Assembly (NCBI GenBank): GCA_013397455.1
Contig: VYZB01000171.1
Span: 1,030,958 to 1,094,957 of the forward strand
Source of the DNA: Crotophaga sulcirostris
Lineage: Eukaryota > Chordata > Aves > Cuculiformes > Crotophagidae
Length of the DNA stretch: 64,000 nucleotides
Direction of reading: 5' to 3'
Part shown: positions 14,001 to 27,985 of the stretch, piece by piece
How positions within the stretch are numbered: the stretch's first letter is position 1
Layout of the letters: each line of letters starts with the position of its first letter
Position numbers and translations under genes: made by a program
The notes under the pieces: model-generated
The model's database searches: none
The model's input: the letters and a program-made list of their open reading frames with translations, nothing else
Told to the model about the DNA's origin: nothing

Positions 14001-15240
14001 TTTCTTTTAGTTAGTTATTATCAAAATAAGCATATATATACTAAACACATCTAATACTGGTTTAAATGTCTAAAGATATTTTGTTTTCCCTCTTATTTCT
14101 CTCCCTTTACCATTATCGCTTTGCAAAGTTCTCTGGCAGATGAGTCATAAAGCACATCAAATAGTAAAGACTTTGTGGAAAATCAATTTAGAACTGATAA
14201 ATGTGTTATCGTAATGGAAACTGTATTTGCAGAGTTTTGTGTGTAAAAACTACTACTTTTGTGTGTTAAACTACAGTGTAAAAAATGCAGTGTGATTTTT
14301 TTACATTTCAGATATTCAGTGTTATCAGTAATCTGCTTGTACAGAGTCAAAGACCAACAACTGATGACATAGATGATAGAACTACTGTAACCAACTAATT
14401 AGAAATATAAAGATGTCTTCTAGTAACTTTTTTTTTATTTCTAGATGACAGGCATAAGCATCAAAGCTGACTCAAATAGCCTTAATCATTTTGGACTGAT
14501 GATTTTCTCCATGTTCCTTGGATTAATTTTACCATAACATAGATAAAGCAAGTAATATTTCATGAGGAATGAAGTCAGATAAAATTAGTAGGGAATTGAA
14601 ATAAAAGCTTATTTGCAGTTTTGTGATAATAACTGAAACATAAAATGGAATACATGGAGTTTGGGGAAAAAACGCTGAGACCATTTTTATGCTGAAAAGG
14701 ATATTTGTAAGGATATTAATCTGTAGGTGTTTTTTTTAAAAATTCCTTTAGCATACTCCTTTCCAATAAAATATTTTTGCAACAATGTGAAATTAATGTG
14801 CAAATTGTATAGCTAAAGCCAAGTCACACACAAGGGAAAATGTGAGATGGTAAAGCAGAACACATATCAGTAATTTGGATGATCTCCTTTTCTCTACACT
14901 ATGTTTCTCCTGGGGTCACCAAAACCAAGAGTACAGAGTCCTTTTGATGCAGAGTAGTGAATGAAGCACCCGTAGCTGCACAAAGGCAGGAGAGGAAACA
15001 GGAGGAAGAAGACAAAAAAAGAAAACAGCAATTGAAGGAGTATCAGGTATATTTGACCAAAAGTTTATAATAACCATATGGCGATGGTACACTATTTGCA
15101 TCATACCTGTAGATGTCAGCTGAAATCCTGTTGCATTGGCTGTTATAAATGCATATAGAAATGAGAATCTGTATGTAAAGTATTCTGAGCATTTGAGACA
15201 GAGGGTTTGGAAGAAAAGCAGGTGCCTAACATACCTTAGA

Positions 15241-15281
15241 ATCTGGTTTTGATTATGGTACTGATCTGGTTTTGATTGTGG
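15241..15281. repeat. Two-copy direct repeat, 23-bp period
   Basis: The 18-mer atctggttttgattatgg at 15241-15258 recurs at 15264-15281 as atctggttttgattgtgg, with 17 of 18 bases identical. This looks like a recent small tandem duplication with one substitution. It could be polymorphic in copy number. Confidence 0.75.
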
Positions 15282-17306
15282 TCTGACTGCTGGCCAGAAC
15301 CAATATATTGTAAATGTCTATTTATATATAAAATGGTTCACCAGCAATAGATCCAAGTCACCTGGGAAACTAGTTTATTTCCTTATCCTGAGTTTAACTT
15401 ATTATATATAATGTAGTGATAAATTCACTGAATGAAATACTCTTCTACCTTCCTTCTTTGTAAGTATTTGGTGACATTATCTGACCCTCCATATTTATTC
15501 CACTCTATTAACACTCTTCCCTGCGAATTTAATCTCTGCCCCACAGGACAGCTCTGTGTAAAATATTGAAAAAACAATATTAAGAAATGGCAAATAAAGT
15601 GAACTTGATGCCAGCTGTCTGATCTCATGTAAAATGCATCCTTTAATTCATAGTACCATAAGTAAAATAATTGCTGATGTGATTAACATTATGTCTTTCA
15701 AGCCTGCTGCTGTTAGACATGAGACTTGGATGGAAGACAGGCAATATCAAAAGAGACAAAGACAATCCGCTCTTCTCTGAGCTTCTACTACAATCATAGA
15801 ACCCAGTGAAATGGGACATTTTAATGTAGCATTTTGTATTCAATAAAAGATGAAAAATTTGTTATATCAAATAGGCAATATGTTTAATAGTGGGTGAATC
15901 CTAACATGACATACTATTTTGTGCAGCCATTCTTTTGGTATGCCGGATATTGTATTTTCATGTACAGAGCATGGATGAAAACTCAGTCCCTGACTACCTG
16001 GACTGTATTGAAAAATGATTAAACACAAAGAGATTTTGTTTACTTTGTCTGGAAGTGAAAGGTAATAAAGTAGCAAGTGCATGACAAAAATCCTGTTTCT
16101 GCATTCCCTTTGCAAGATTTCTTTCCTTCTGATGGGGGAAAGAGAAGTTGCCCTGAGAGGACCCCTAAAAGACCAAAGTGGAGCTCTGCTGTCTTATAGA
16201 AACAGATGAGCCAAATGCACAGCGTGAGCTCCTGCTTCAGAAACAACAAACGTTATGTGGTTCACAGATAGACATCAAACTTAAGTCCTATTTGTAGTCA
16301 ATTATTTGAGTTGGGTAGCTCAAATGAAGCTGAGATGTGGGAAGGAAAGGAGAGGTCATAACTGAAGCTTTTGACACTTGATTCTTAAGGAAATTCCTGT
16401 TTTTTTCCAGTCCTCCTTTGGCTTTCCACTTGGAAAATCGAGACGCAATACTTCACTGGGGATTTGGCATTGCCAAGTCAAATCAAAAACATGAAAGAGC
16501 CCTTGCTTTAAATTCAAGCTGCTTCAGTATCAGGCTTTGTAAGCCAGGGGGTTACCACACAAACTAAGATTAAGGATAATGTTTTGCAGTGGTCTCTGAG
16601 AATGATACTTCTGAGCTTATTTGTTTGCAAACAAAATCCTATAATGTATGCATTTTGTCATGACACTGCTGTCAGTAACATAGCAATGACAGACAAGTGG
16701 GTGTTTTTTTTTCAGAAAAGAATAAATCCTGAAAATGGATTTTTTTCCTCTGTTTTTCCTCACAGCTTTAAGAATGTTGTAAAATGGGTTCAACTTTTCA
16801 ATGTGCTTTTTTGTTCTTGTTACTTACTTTGTCCCCACAACGAATGTATAGCAAGAGTTGCTGCCATTGCAGTGGTGTTATAACTCATTATCTAAAGACA
16901 GAAATGAGAATTTACCATGCCACAAGATTAATCCATTCCCATCTTAGCACCTCCAGCTGTAATGAGAATGGAAGACGGCAGCATGTTTTTTCATCCAGGC
17001 TGTGATAGGAATGAGAAGTGGTACAACAGTAGCTCCATTTCCTCCGTGGGGTATGCTCTGAAATGTTTTTAGTCCTGAAAATCTCAAGCAACAGCTGGTT
17101 TGTAGAGCTCTTTCTACTTGCCCATCTTTTTCACCAAAATATTAATCAGAGGAAAAATTAAACATACGTTGTTTTTTTTTAGTAGGGGTTGATCCTACAA
17201 GGAGCTGGCAAACTGATTGTAAAAATAGTGAAGGTAACAAAGACTTTGCAGAAAAGACCCAAAGAATACAGGAGTCATTCAGAAACAATCTGTAAAAGTT
17301 CCCCAT

Positions 17307-17336
17307 CTTCTTGCCAATGTAATATTGGCAAAGAAG
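17307..17336. repeat. Inverted repeat, 12-bp stem with one bulge
   Basis: The left arm cttcttgccaat (17307-17318) pairs with attggcaa (17324-17331) plus gaag (17333-17336), with a single bulged A at 17332 and a 5-nt loop (gtaat). The inner ttgccaat/attggcaa half contains two inverted CCAAT boxes (the NF-Y core). That is a possible reading, but no promoter is recognisable nearby. Confidence 0.6.
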
Positions 17337-19163
17337 TGGATTAGTCTTGTTCATGGTAAGAATAGCCAAAGTTGTATTGAAAAAGAGCCCATTCTTGGCC
17401 TATTGTGTGAATGCTATTGTAAGGATCTTTGTATGTCTGCACCATTCCCCAAATCATTAAGCTCCAGTTGGAAAATTTCCCTGAGAGACACCACACTTTC
17501 GGATGACATTTTTGTTGCTAATTTGTAGTTGCAGCTACTTCTAAAGTATTGACCTAGATTTTTTGTTGCTTGGCCGTCATCATGGCATATGCCAATACTT
17601 GTCAACAGACCTATCCACATACCTCAGCTCTGTTCCCTTCATGTATTGTGTGTATCAGTGTTCTTTCAAAAGCATTACATAAAGTGAGTCGATAAAAAGA
17701 CATATGATAATAAGCATGCATGCCTCAGGCTTCATGGTTTTAAAATGTCATGCTTACACAGAGAGAATTGTTTGTTAGAAGTCAGCAGTCTCAATAACCC
17801 ATTATAGCTTTGTTTACTCAAGGGCACACAATAAGCTCTAATTTCAAGTCCCAGCCAAACACTGCTTTGCTTAAACCCGCAATACCCCATCACACACTGA
17901 GGTTGCCATTCACCTCAAGGGCATTGTTTTGGCACGTATTTTCCATAATGTAAAGTTGCCCCTCATGCCAGCCCAAAACAAAAACCATTCTGTGAATCAA
18001 GGTCACAGTTATGTTGTGACTCTGGCCTTCAAATGATAAGCCTTGAAGTACTGTGCTTCTATTGCTGTGGATCGAGAGAGAGCAGAGTAAGTGCTGTGCT
18101 CCAAGAGGCTGAGAGTGACAGTGAGACAGTGGAGTAGCCACATTTTCAGAACTGCAGACACCATCCTTGCAACAACATGCACCAAAGGACAGGAGAATCT
18201 CAGAATTGGTTGTGGATTAAATGAATTGTGTGGAAAAATTTTGGTAGAGGACTTGTGCACAGAAAGATAATTTCACATCTGGGGGTGGGGTTATGCAGAG
18301 AACAGAAATCAAGCAACCAAGATGCTTTGTTTCATCCCCTTTCCTATTTTCGCCATAAAATATAATAGACAGCAGTTAAAAAAAAAACAACACGTGAGAC
18401 AAAGTGCACTTTTGTGCCTTTTTGTACTCTGTTAGTTCCAGTCGATGCATGGAGTTGTCTCTTCCCTGCCTGTTCTGGTGATTCCTTCAGTCAAGTCAGA
18501 AGTCGGCTGAAACTTCAAAGTTCTAGGGGAAAACATTTTGTGTCATTCACATAACTGTGCTGGAACAGGTTCCAGGACAGTCTTGGCACTCCAGCCTCTA
18601 TTTCCAGGAACTGTAAAGAGGCACGTGGCAATTAAAAAATTATCAGAGTTATGTGAATTTGGTGAACCTCAGATGGTGTTTAGTTTGGGGTCAGACAGAG
18701 TTTGGGGCAGAGCTATCAAGGATTCTTGTTTAGTAAGAGTTGATTTTATAGTCCCTGTAATTTAAACTTTGACAGGAGCTGTTTTTCATTTGCATTATGC
18801 CATATGTGTGCATATATTAAATAAATATCACTGAGGTTATGAATTTTGACAACTTTGATCATGGATTACATTTGAAGATAATTTGTAGTTTACCCATTTT
18901 CCTGACTACATTTTAATTTTGTTAACTGCTAGAGGAATTATTTAAAGATATTTTTCCCCTTTAATTTTATTAAGCTGCAAAAAGAATTATTTTCCTTCCC
19001 TCTGAGAAAACTGGAAAAGAAGGGAAAAGTCTGTTCCCATACTCAGCTGGATTCTTTCTGTAGTGAGAGAAGTGGTTATGGGACTGCCCATGGTGCTCCT
19101 TAAGGACATGACAGCTTGTCACTTTAATCATGGATGACCTCTTTCTTGAGGATGCTTCACAAT

Positions 19164-19216
19164 TATGTTTTAGAAGCATATTTGCATACAGTTGTGTTTT
19201 AGGAGCACATCTTTGC
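19164..19216. repeat. Imperfect two-copy duplication, about 29-bp period
   Basis: tatgttttagaagcatattt (from 19164) is followed by the related tgtgttttaggagcacatct (from 19193), and both continue into ttgc. The copies differ at several positions and by a small length change, so the duplication is older than the one at 15241. Confidence 0.6.
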
Positions 19217-22200
19217 CTGTTTTGGCAAGTCTCTCAGTTTTTTCTTCACTTTTATATTCTGGTACGTAAGAGCTAGACTGGTTTATGAGCATCTTAGTAT
19301 CTTCTTTTCAATGTTGAGTATAAAGGAGTATCTTGTAACAGTTTTGCCATATTCAAGCAAAATCAGAATCAAGCAGGTAATAGTGGAAACCCTATGCCAA
19401 ATTTCACAGGGCAGTAGTGAGTGGCACAGTGACCATTTTTCCTTCTGTCCCACTAGGCATGCTGCGTTTGCATAGTCTGTGTCTTTCAGCATGTTCTCTT
19501 ATTTTCTCTGAAAGACTGGTATTTGCCCCTCTTGCTGGGGTGCAAAGGGACTGTGGACTGTGATTCAAGCTGAGCTACATTGAATGGTGAAGCAATTTGC
19601 CTACACTCTTTTTTTTTATTAGAAATTATGGTCTTGTTATTGAGTTTGGCTTTGTGCACTTACATAAACATAGCAAGAGATATTGCCTGCCCAAGAAGCA
19701 TACAGTGCAAGCAGATGTACAAACCATGAAGAAACGCAGAAGGAGGTATGTAAATGAAGTGCCTCACTCCATTTCAGAAAACAGTACTATTTATTCCTTT
19801 ATTAATTTTTTGAGATATTTCCATTTAATTCCTACCTTTCAGTGTCTTAAACTGAGCTTGGAGTCTATGTCAGGGGGTGCCAAGTTGTAGGATGGAAGGC
19901 ACTAATGATGCTTAAAGATTATTCAGCTTTCTTCCACAAACCTGTAGGGCTGATAACTGGTCTTGTTGCCACCAAAAACTATTATATTAAATGGCAAAGC
20001 AGCTGAGCAAGATTTCAGTATCTGTTATACAAACACCTTCTCCAGACCGGGCAATCAAAAAGCTCAAACACAACGTTTCCAAGCTACTGGAGAACCTGTT
20101 CCTCCTTTTAAATTATAGTGTCCCACCAAATACAACCAAAAGATGAGGCAACATGGTGTCCTGACAGTGATGGGGTCCCTAGCAGCTGCCTGCAGAAGAG
20201 CAGGGCAAGAGAGGGCGTGCCTCCTGCAATGGAATGCTCTCCCCGCCACAGCGGTTTGCAGCTTTCTGTATTTTTGTAATCCCCTGGCTTGCCATTGCCA
20301 ACTAAATGGCCAGAATATTACTGATGGATTTAGGTAGAGAACGTGGAGCTGAATTCAACTACCTTTGCAGAATAGCTGGGGAAAACATTCATAGAAACAT
20401 TTGCTTCAATACAAAGATGGCCAGTGTAGGCAGATTTCTCAGTGAAAGCCCTCCTGGGCATAAGCCACAGCACTTAGTGTCATGTCCTCTTCCCTTCATG
20501 AGGAAAAGGTTTTTGAAAAGCCAGCGCATTTCCAGTCACTTCCAGTCAGGGAGGCGCCATGAGTTGATGTGTGTTATACGTTTGAAGATCCCCTCTATCC
20601 TTGAGCACATCCATCGCTGCACTCTGTTCTTGGAAGCTGATTACATGTAGCCCAACAAGGGGGATCTACTGAGGACAGTGCATCTCATTCCTCTGCCATC
20701 AGGAAAAGAGGAATGTGCTGGCTCCATTTGGGAATAGCAGGTGACAACACAGTCTCTTCTTGAGCTCGGCTGGTTTATGAGCATCACAGAACACTGACAC
20801 AGTGCTTTATTCATCAGAGTGTGAAACAAACACAGGCTGGGAGGGCATGCTTTTAATGCACACTGCGGTTCACTGTCTTTTGAAAAGCTATTGCTTTGCT
20901 CACTGAATTGCTGGCAGATATAATGTTAATCTGTCTATTTCAGGAAGAACACTGAAGACAAGAAAAAGTTGAAAAAAAAGATTAAATCAGCACAATGCTG
21001 GGCTAGTCTTGAATCTTCCCATAAAACATAAACGTCATTCCTCTACCTGGTATGGGGACCGAAACTTGGGTGTCTGTCACAGCTTACCGGGTGTGACATT
21101 CTGAAAAAAAAGCATCTGCTCCACTCCTGGAAATGATTTTCAAAAACAATTTGCACTCTATCTCTGTGACACAAAGAGATCGCACATCAACCAACACAGT
21201 CAGACATCAGGAGTGAATCAATGGTTGGCTTACCTCCCAAGGTCTGTCCCCTAATTTTATTGCTGCTGACAGTGGAGTCAGCAGTTAAAGGGCAGTGTGA
21301 GATGACCAGTTTGTAGATAACACTACTTTTTGCACACTAGCTGAGCCTACTGGAGCACAGTTTCTTTTAGAGTGATGATAGTATCAAAGAACTTTGAGCA
21401 TAAACTTTAAAAGATGTTACTCAGTTTTGTCTGCCATTTGAAGCCCCGCAAATGTTTTCTTAAATAGCAGCATAAAATGTGGCAACAATAAGAATAGCAA
21501 AGCCAATGGGTATATACAAATATAGCAAGAAGCAGTGTCTCAAGAAAACCGTGCTTTTTAGCAACTAGAAGCAAAAAACCAACATAAACACAAGAAGTGG
21601 ATATAAGACATGTGGTACTGGAATATAGTACCACATTTTCCATCCTTTTTAGGGAAGACCACACATTTTGTCTGTGAATGGGAAGCAGCTGGGAAGTAAT
21701 CTTTATCAGTCTGAAATGTATACTGGCAATCTTAGGAGCAAGCTATATTTTGCAAATTACACTACTTGCACTGCCAAGTGGGAAGATGTTTAATGTGAAG
21801 GGTTCAGTAATGAAAGGATTTTACAATAAAAATAAAAGATCCATTCTCAACTCATTATTCTCTGATATCAGAACATAAATACTTTTTAAGGATAGTTGAA
21901 GACTATCTCTACTCAAAAAACTGTAGATGAGTGGCCTTACATGGTTCTCTTGAAACCATCAGTAAATCCACTGATCTATGTCATTTCTCTGCATAGTCTT
22001 CCATCAGCTCGAGTATGAAATTGTGTCAAAACTTCTGTTATTAAAACCATTTTTTCAGAATTTACTGCATTTTGTAACTCTCCATAACTTGTGATCATCT
22101 TTACTGCCCACTTGTTCTCTAGGTCTTGTGCTCCTTTTGCTTCTAAAGATCTAAAATTATTCTGGAGTCCTAATCCTAAATAACCCTGAGCATTAGTGGG

Positions 22201-23747
22201 GGAAAAAAGTCTCTTTCAAAAATCAATACAGACTAATTCAGTCCCTTGCTGGCCATGACTTGAGAGCCTATTTTAGTTCCGTATGCTTTAGATGGATGAA
22301 TGACGCGTGTGTGAATTAGCAGCGCTTTAGTGTTGGCTCTTTGTTACAAACTAGGTGAAGAACATGCAGCCAGGATAAATAAATAAAAGGAAGTCCTACA
22401 AAATCACTTAGTTTTTTAAAAATACCTTGAAGTATGGTGCCATATTTTCCATAGACTTTTTCCAGTTACATGTGAGTTGTGTCATTTGGAGTTCAAGGAG
22501 AAAGATGCCTCTGCATGTCAGTGCAGCTACTTTTCCTAAATATGGAAATGTGAAGTACCTAAGGTGAAAGTTTCTGACACTCTTCTCCCCACAAGCCCAT
22601 TTATCATAACCTGGTTTTAGTAGTGAAGGCTTTAAAATAATGCTTGCGAACACACACATAAAAGATGGCCATAACTGCAGGTGGCAGAGTCTTTGAATGA
22701 TTTGTCAAAGAAGAGTCCAAGCAAGATTTACACCTTTCCTGTGGTATTACCAAAAGGTAGGCAATGCAAAGGGAATGTGGAATAGTTATGGGGTGTTTCT
22801 GAAGGTATGGGGACAAAGCTAGAGAGCACCTCAGTCCACTACTGATTGACATTTCAATATTGAATGGAAAGGATGTCATCATCCTCTACCTGCCTCTATC
22901 AGCTTTGTGCTTCTAATTTTGCACAGTATTTTTACTTTCTCTTCTTATTTCTCCCATAATTATTACATTCATTGTCTTCTGCTTTCTATCCTGTTAGCCT
23001 CGGATTTCACAGGAAACGTCTGCTGTTATCTGAATATGAGTCAGAAGCCATCCAGAAACACAGCTTACTTACCATATTGATAGCCTTGGGCTTTTGCTGA
23101 GTTCTTCCTACCTACTGTACAAAGCCATTTTTAAAGCACAGTGTGGCTTTAAACAAATATTAGATCTAAAATCTAGGTCACCCAGCTTACTGAAGGGCAA
23201 ATAAGAGGTTTGCTCATTTCCTAGTGAAAAATCATTTTTACTGGTTGACTTGATGATTTGAAAAGGAAAATAATTTAAAATAGCAATAGTGTAGATAATT
23301 ATGCAGTTGGAGTTCAGGAGTGGTTTCTCAGCATTAGCCAGAGTATTGTTTAAACACTATGGATGACAATGATTAAGGCAAATAATTGATACCCTTTTTA
23401 GCGTGCTGCATTCTTTAACCCAGTATTTTCCTAGGATACAGTCAGGTGCATGCTAATGAGGAATTACTAATAGTTGGTGGGTTTTCTGAATGTATGGAAA
23501 CTGAAAGCAGGACTGAGTGCATCTTGAGGCATGCTTGATTTTATGTAAAATGAAATTTCCTGAGAGGTACTGGGTGTCTTTTAATAATTTTTCATCACTA
23601 TGCTGAAAGGTCAGTCTTTTGTCTTTCATTGTTTGACATTTTTTTAACACTCAACCAATCATTCATTACTCATTATCCACTCTTTTGCAGGTACACACAT
23701 ACAGAAAATTACGATTACTTTTATATACACCACAAAGGTTTTAGGAG

Positions 23748-23896
23748 CCTCATCACTGGAAACCGTCAGTGTCAGATTGGACAGGACTCTAAGTAACCTG
23801 ATCTAATTGAAGATGTCCCTGCTTATGGCAGGAGGTTGGACTAGATGACCTTTAAGGTCCCTTCCAACCCAAACTATTCTGTAATTCTGTGATTTA
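23748..23896 (+). mobile_element. CR1 LINE 3' tail (sense strand)
   Basis: A clear CR1 3' terminus. Successive blocks match the familiar avian consensus: catcactgga, gattggacaggactct, taacctgatctaattgaag, tgtccctgcttatggcagga, ggttggactagatgaccttt, aaggtcccttccaacccaaa and the terminal attctgtaattctgtgatt. That last part is the short 3' repeat at which CR1 ends instead of a poly-A tail. Only about 150 bases remain, so the copy is strongly 5' truncated, as is usual for CR1 because reverse transcription starts at the 3' end. No protein is encoded. Divergence from consensus looks moderate. The 3' edge is secure; the 5' edge is approximate. Confidence 0.95.
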
Positions 23897-26380
23897 AACT
23901 CTTCACCATGCAGGCTAACGTTACAAGATGGTTTCCATATTGTAAACTACTTTCTGGAATGTCTGATTTTAAAATAAATAAAATGAAGTTTCTGTTAACA
24001 GCATGTCATTGCTGTTGTTGTGCATGTGTATTGGATCAACCCAATGGTAAGCATGTCAGAAATTTTGAGGTAAATCTGTTGCTGGACAACATCAAGCTCT
24101 TCCACCCTAAAACCTATGAAGAACCCTGTAAGAGCTCCAAACGGGTGAAAAAGTACTTTTGTTTACAGCACTGATGATGATATTTCAAACAGAGTTTTCA
24201 CTGTGCAAAGATCTGTGCAACATGCTCTTTTCCAGCATAACTGGAAAGACCCACAAGGCTGTTTTAAACTCATTCCAAATATCTTCTGGATGTCCTTGAG
24301 AGTGAAAAAGCAGAAACTGAGTAGGAATTCACATGTCAGAGGAAATTTAAAGAGAGCAAATGAAGCCATGGCCTGGTTGAAAATTCCGTCTGGCATATCA
24401 AAAGCTGCCTTTAGTTCTCTGCATGCAGTCTTCTAATTTTGTTGATGCCTAGGAGAAACTGAGTATCTATCTGAGCCCTCAGGATGGTCCTCTCAAAGGG
24501 AAATTAGTACCTGCTTACAGACACAAATGTAATCCTTGCAAAATGCTCAGTGAATTGCAATCTGGCCAACAACCTGTCAGAGGAAGAAAAGTAAACAGCA
24601 CTGAAAACATCTCTGGTGCTTAATCCACATTTTAATTAACTCTGCAGAACAATAGTGACTCTAAGAAAGAATACAGATCTACCGTACCTCTTAAGGTGCC
24701 CTTAATATTTTTTTAAAGGTTACTATTTTATTAGTGGGATTAAAATTCGCCTAAATGCCCAAAGTTTCCATAGATTCCCGTCTCAAGAGTGAGGAGCTTT
24801 TGCTCAAAGCATTTGGAACAAAGAGCTTCATTCCACTGTGCCTTGAACGATGTCTCTATGGCCAGAAAAGTTAGAATTCATCACATACCCCTTGAAGGGT
24901 GTCAGTCAGAAGTCTAGAGTCCCTTTATAGTCAAAGAAAAGAAAAAGATATTTCTAGGACATAATTTCTCTCTTCCCAACGTAGGTAGGTCCTATTAATC
25001 ATTCCCTAAAAGTACCCATTTATGTCAATTTTCTGTATAAGGAGCTCAAAAAAGAGGCATCTGAATCATCGATACTGAAGGTTTTGTGAGATTAGTCTCA
25101 CCCAAACTGCCTCTGCATGTCACATAGCTTCAGTGGGAACACTTGTAAATACGTCCAAGGGGAGTTTTAGGATACAGCACTGAAGATAATGATGTGCTAA
25201 GTTAATAAAATTATTAATAGCCTTATGAATACAGTTAATGAATTATAAGCTCAAAAAAATAGCTTGAATATATCTCTAATTCATTATGTAGTGTAAAACA
25301 TATTAACTGAAAGGTCAAGATTCTTATTTTCAGGTACTTTCTCAAATGTGAATGCTTGGGTATGAGGAAAATTAAGACTTTTATAAATGTTGATTTTGAT
25401 GAAATTGGAAAAATGGAGAAGTAGAAAAAATGGCAGCTCAACTTCCATAATTTTTTTCCCAGAGTTCAAATTCATTGTGGTGTTCTAAAAATAGTTAAAA
25501 GTGTTAAGAAAAAGAAAGAGAAAAGACAAAAGAATAAAACCTGGTTTTGACTACAAAACAGAGGGGATGTTCCCATTTATATCGATAAGGCCTATTTTTG
25601 CAAGTAAAATTAATATGAAGGTAACTGTTCCTTGGAGTTCCTTCTGCACAAAGTGGGTGAATTTATGCTGTAACTTTGACAGGAATCTCTCCAACCTTTT
25701 AAATTTTGATTTTTGGATCTAATCTTTTGATTCTGAGCCACCATATTGGCAGAAACAGATAAATCCAAGCCAAAAAATTACACTAGAATGTATTGCCCAA
25801 AGTGATCTTTTTACTAAACTAAAATAAAACCTACATTCCCCCACCCCCAAACAATCGTGAATTACAGCCACAAGCGTGACTATTGTAACTCAGTTTGGCT
25901 TGATTTTGAATCCTTCATATTTACTTAAGCTTTCCATCATTTGATTTCCTATCTGCTGCCAATAAAGAGAGAATAAGAATCATGTTTCCACATAAATTCT
26001 TCTCCAGAGCCTATAATATGAGATTTGTTTAATAAATTACATAAACAGATACTCAAAGAGTACTTTTCCCACAGATTTTTGGCCTGAACCACATGACAAT
26101 TCTCTTGACCTTTCTGCTTGAAAAATGTTGAATTTTTGGTTTTGCAGATCTGCATATGTCCAATAATTCCCGTAGTGATAGAGTTCAGTTTATTTTTTGT
26201 GGTGGAACCTCAAGATTTCATTGTGACTTCCAGTTCTGGGAGGACCTGAGCTATGTCTTGCCCCTGTGGCATGCCTAAACTGCTGTCGTACCCCCCTTTG
26301 TGCAGGTAGCAAACCCAGGGCACAATTTATGAGGAAACTGCCTGCACGGCTTTGCTCTCCAGCTGGGAGTTCGGTCTGGA

Positions 26381-26400
26381 TACTCATGATATCATGAGTA
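26381..26400. repeat. Exact 20-bp palindrome
   Basis: tactcatgatatcatgagta is identical to its own reverse complement. The flanking bases (A26380, C26401) do not extend the symmetry, and there is no central spacer. It sits at the edge of a more GC-rich patch (26190-26430). A symmetric site for a dimeric DNA-binding protein is possible, but the sequence alone does not show one. Confidence 0.75.
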
Positions 26401-26860
26401 CATAGAGGTTGTGGTGTGGAGCACATCTCACTTGTAGTCTAGACATTGTCTAATCTTGCTGATCTTTTACTGTAGGCATGTAGGTGATGTTTCGGATTGT
26501 GCTGTAGATCCCTGCATTGAGGATGCAGAGGCACAGAAGATCCTATTCTGTTGTGTGAAATGGTAGTTACTCAAGGTTGTATTTCAACTGTGCAGAGTGA
26601 ACAAATATCAGGCTATGAAGAATTTCATATCTCTCAGAGATGTTTCAGTTATGAAGCAATATCTCAGACTCTGGCTACTAAAATTAGTAGACTATAAATC
26701 CCAGAAAATAAATCATTTATGGGAAGTGTTAAAAGATGTAGTTGGAAACAACAGTAATTTATCTGAGGTAATTGAATTAGTTCATAAATAAGAGAAAGAT
26801 GTGTGACCTTTAATGATTTTTTCCCTCTTTGAATATAATTGGTGCAGCTTGAAAGGAGAA

Positions 26861-26885
26861 CAGGACTGGACAGGACTGGACAGGA
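26861..26885. repeat. 10-bp tandem repeat, 2.5 copies
   Basis: caggactgga occurs twice exactly (26861-26870, 26871-26880), followed by the partial copy cagga. It is a minimal tandem array consistent with replication slippage. Confidence 0.75.
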
Positions 26886-27957
26886 AGTTTGCTCTGCTGA
26901 AAGTTTAACAAGGCAGTCCCAGCTTAAAGCCACAACACTTATATTTTCAGTAAATCAGTGATAGTGAATTCACCCTATTTTAATTACAAGATAATTAGCT
27001 CATACTGGCAATGTCTGTGCTGCAAAGCAGGTGCACTCTGAGCTGTACCATGTGGTTCTGTTTGCTGCTTTTGAAACCTTTTGAAGCATATCAAAGCACC
27101 ATGGGCATCCAGACTTCCTGCTAGAGGACACTGGGATCCATGGAGATACACTGCAGCCAGAAGTCACATACAGAACCCTAGAGATCCACATATTGCTCTG
27201 TGGTATAAGCACAGCTATTGTGTCATGTGTAATATGAAATAGAAGTCACATCATTCTACAACTTGAATTTGGAGAAACGTGCATGTTTGTATGTGTATTG
27301 AAAATATAATATGATCAGCTTACTTGCTTTAAGATAAGTTAATATGACAATTTATCCTGATTAAAATAGTCTGTAATCTGAGTTACCTCTTGTTGAAGAA
27401 AGGACAGGTGTTTTCACTGATTCCTGTAATGCAAGGGTTTCTCTGACTATCAGGCTGAATTTGAGTGGCAGATCCCAGCTTCTCCCACTAATGAGTATTC
27501 TACTGCATTGCAATTATTGAAGTAATGAAAACATAGATTAGTAAAAAAAATGCAGTTTCCCGTGACGATTTGATAAGGTTTACACACTGTGCTGATTAAT
27601 TCTAAAATGTATTTAAAAAAAACCCTTATATTGTCCTTCTTTCTTGTCACCTTCCTGTTTATTCTATTAATCATTTAAACATTGTCTTTTCAGATGGGAT
27701 TCACCTAGCTTTAGTCATTTAGAAGCTAATAATCTAGTCTAAGTGAGGGCCGATGGAGACTGACAGGAGCTTCCTGAGAGTGATTCAGTTTATCCTAAAA
27801 AAAGGTAACTTTGCCAGATTGGAATGTATTGCCCTGTGAAAGTGGGCTACCCACTTACCTGTTAGATGAACCCTGTCTTTAGAGTGGAAGCTTTTTAGGG
27901 AAGAAATGCAGGAACCACAACTGAACATTTCCAAATGTTCCTGCAGATACCTGTAGG

Positions 27958-27985
27958 TTTTTTTTTTTTAAATTAAAAAAAAAAA
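27958..27985. repeat. T12 / A11 homopolymer pair
   Basis: Twelve T (27958-27969) are separated from eleven A (27975-27985) by the five bases aaatt. On either strand this can fold back on itself. Such pairs often change length and can confuse assembly or read alignment. Confidence 0.7.

Larger units (their letters stand above)
7278..23747. other. Unique AT-rich non-coding DNA, no gene seen
   Basis: A 16 kb stretch without a recognisable gene or clear interspersed repeat. The longest open frame is about 114 codons (plus strand, 20306-20650). It has no recognised domain and no convincing splice context. The local sequence around 20040-20650 is richer in GC than its surroundings, which by itself lengthens open frames. 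Small structures inside are listed separately: an inverted repeat at 11012-11031, a duplicated unit at 15241-15281, a hairpin at 17307-17336 and an imperfect duplication at 19164-19216. Poly-T and poly-A runs of 8-10 bases are common (for example near 14430 and 19610). Old repeats too diverged to recognise by eye may be present. Confidence 0.7.

Noticed and set aside
20306..20650. 114-codon plus-strand frame as an exon or retrocopy
   Set aside because: No similarity to a protein I know. It lies in a GC-richer patch where stops are rarer, and no poly-A tail or flanking duplication marks a retrocopy.
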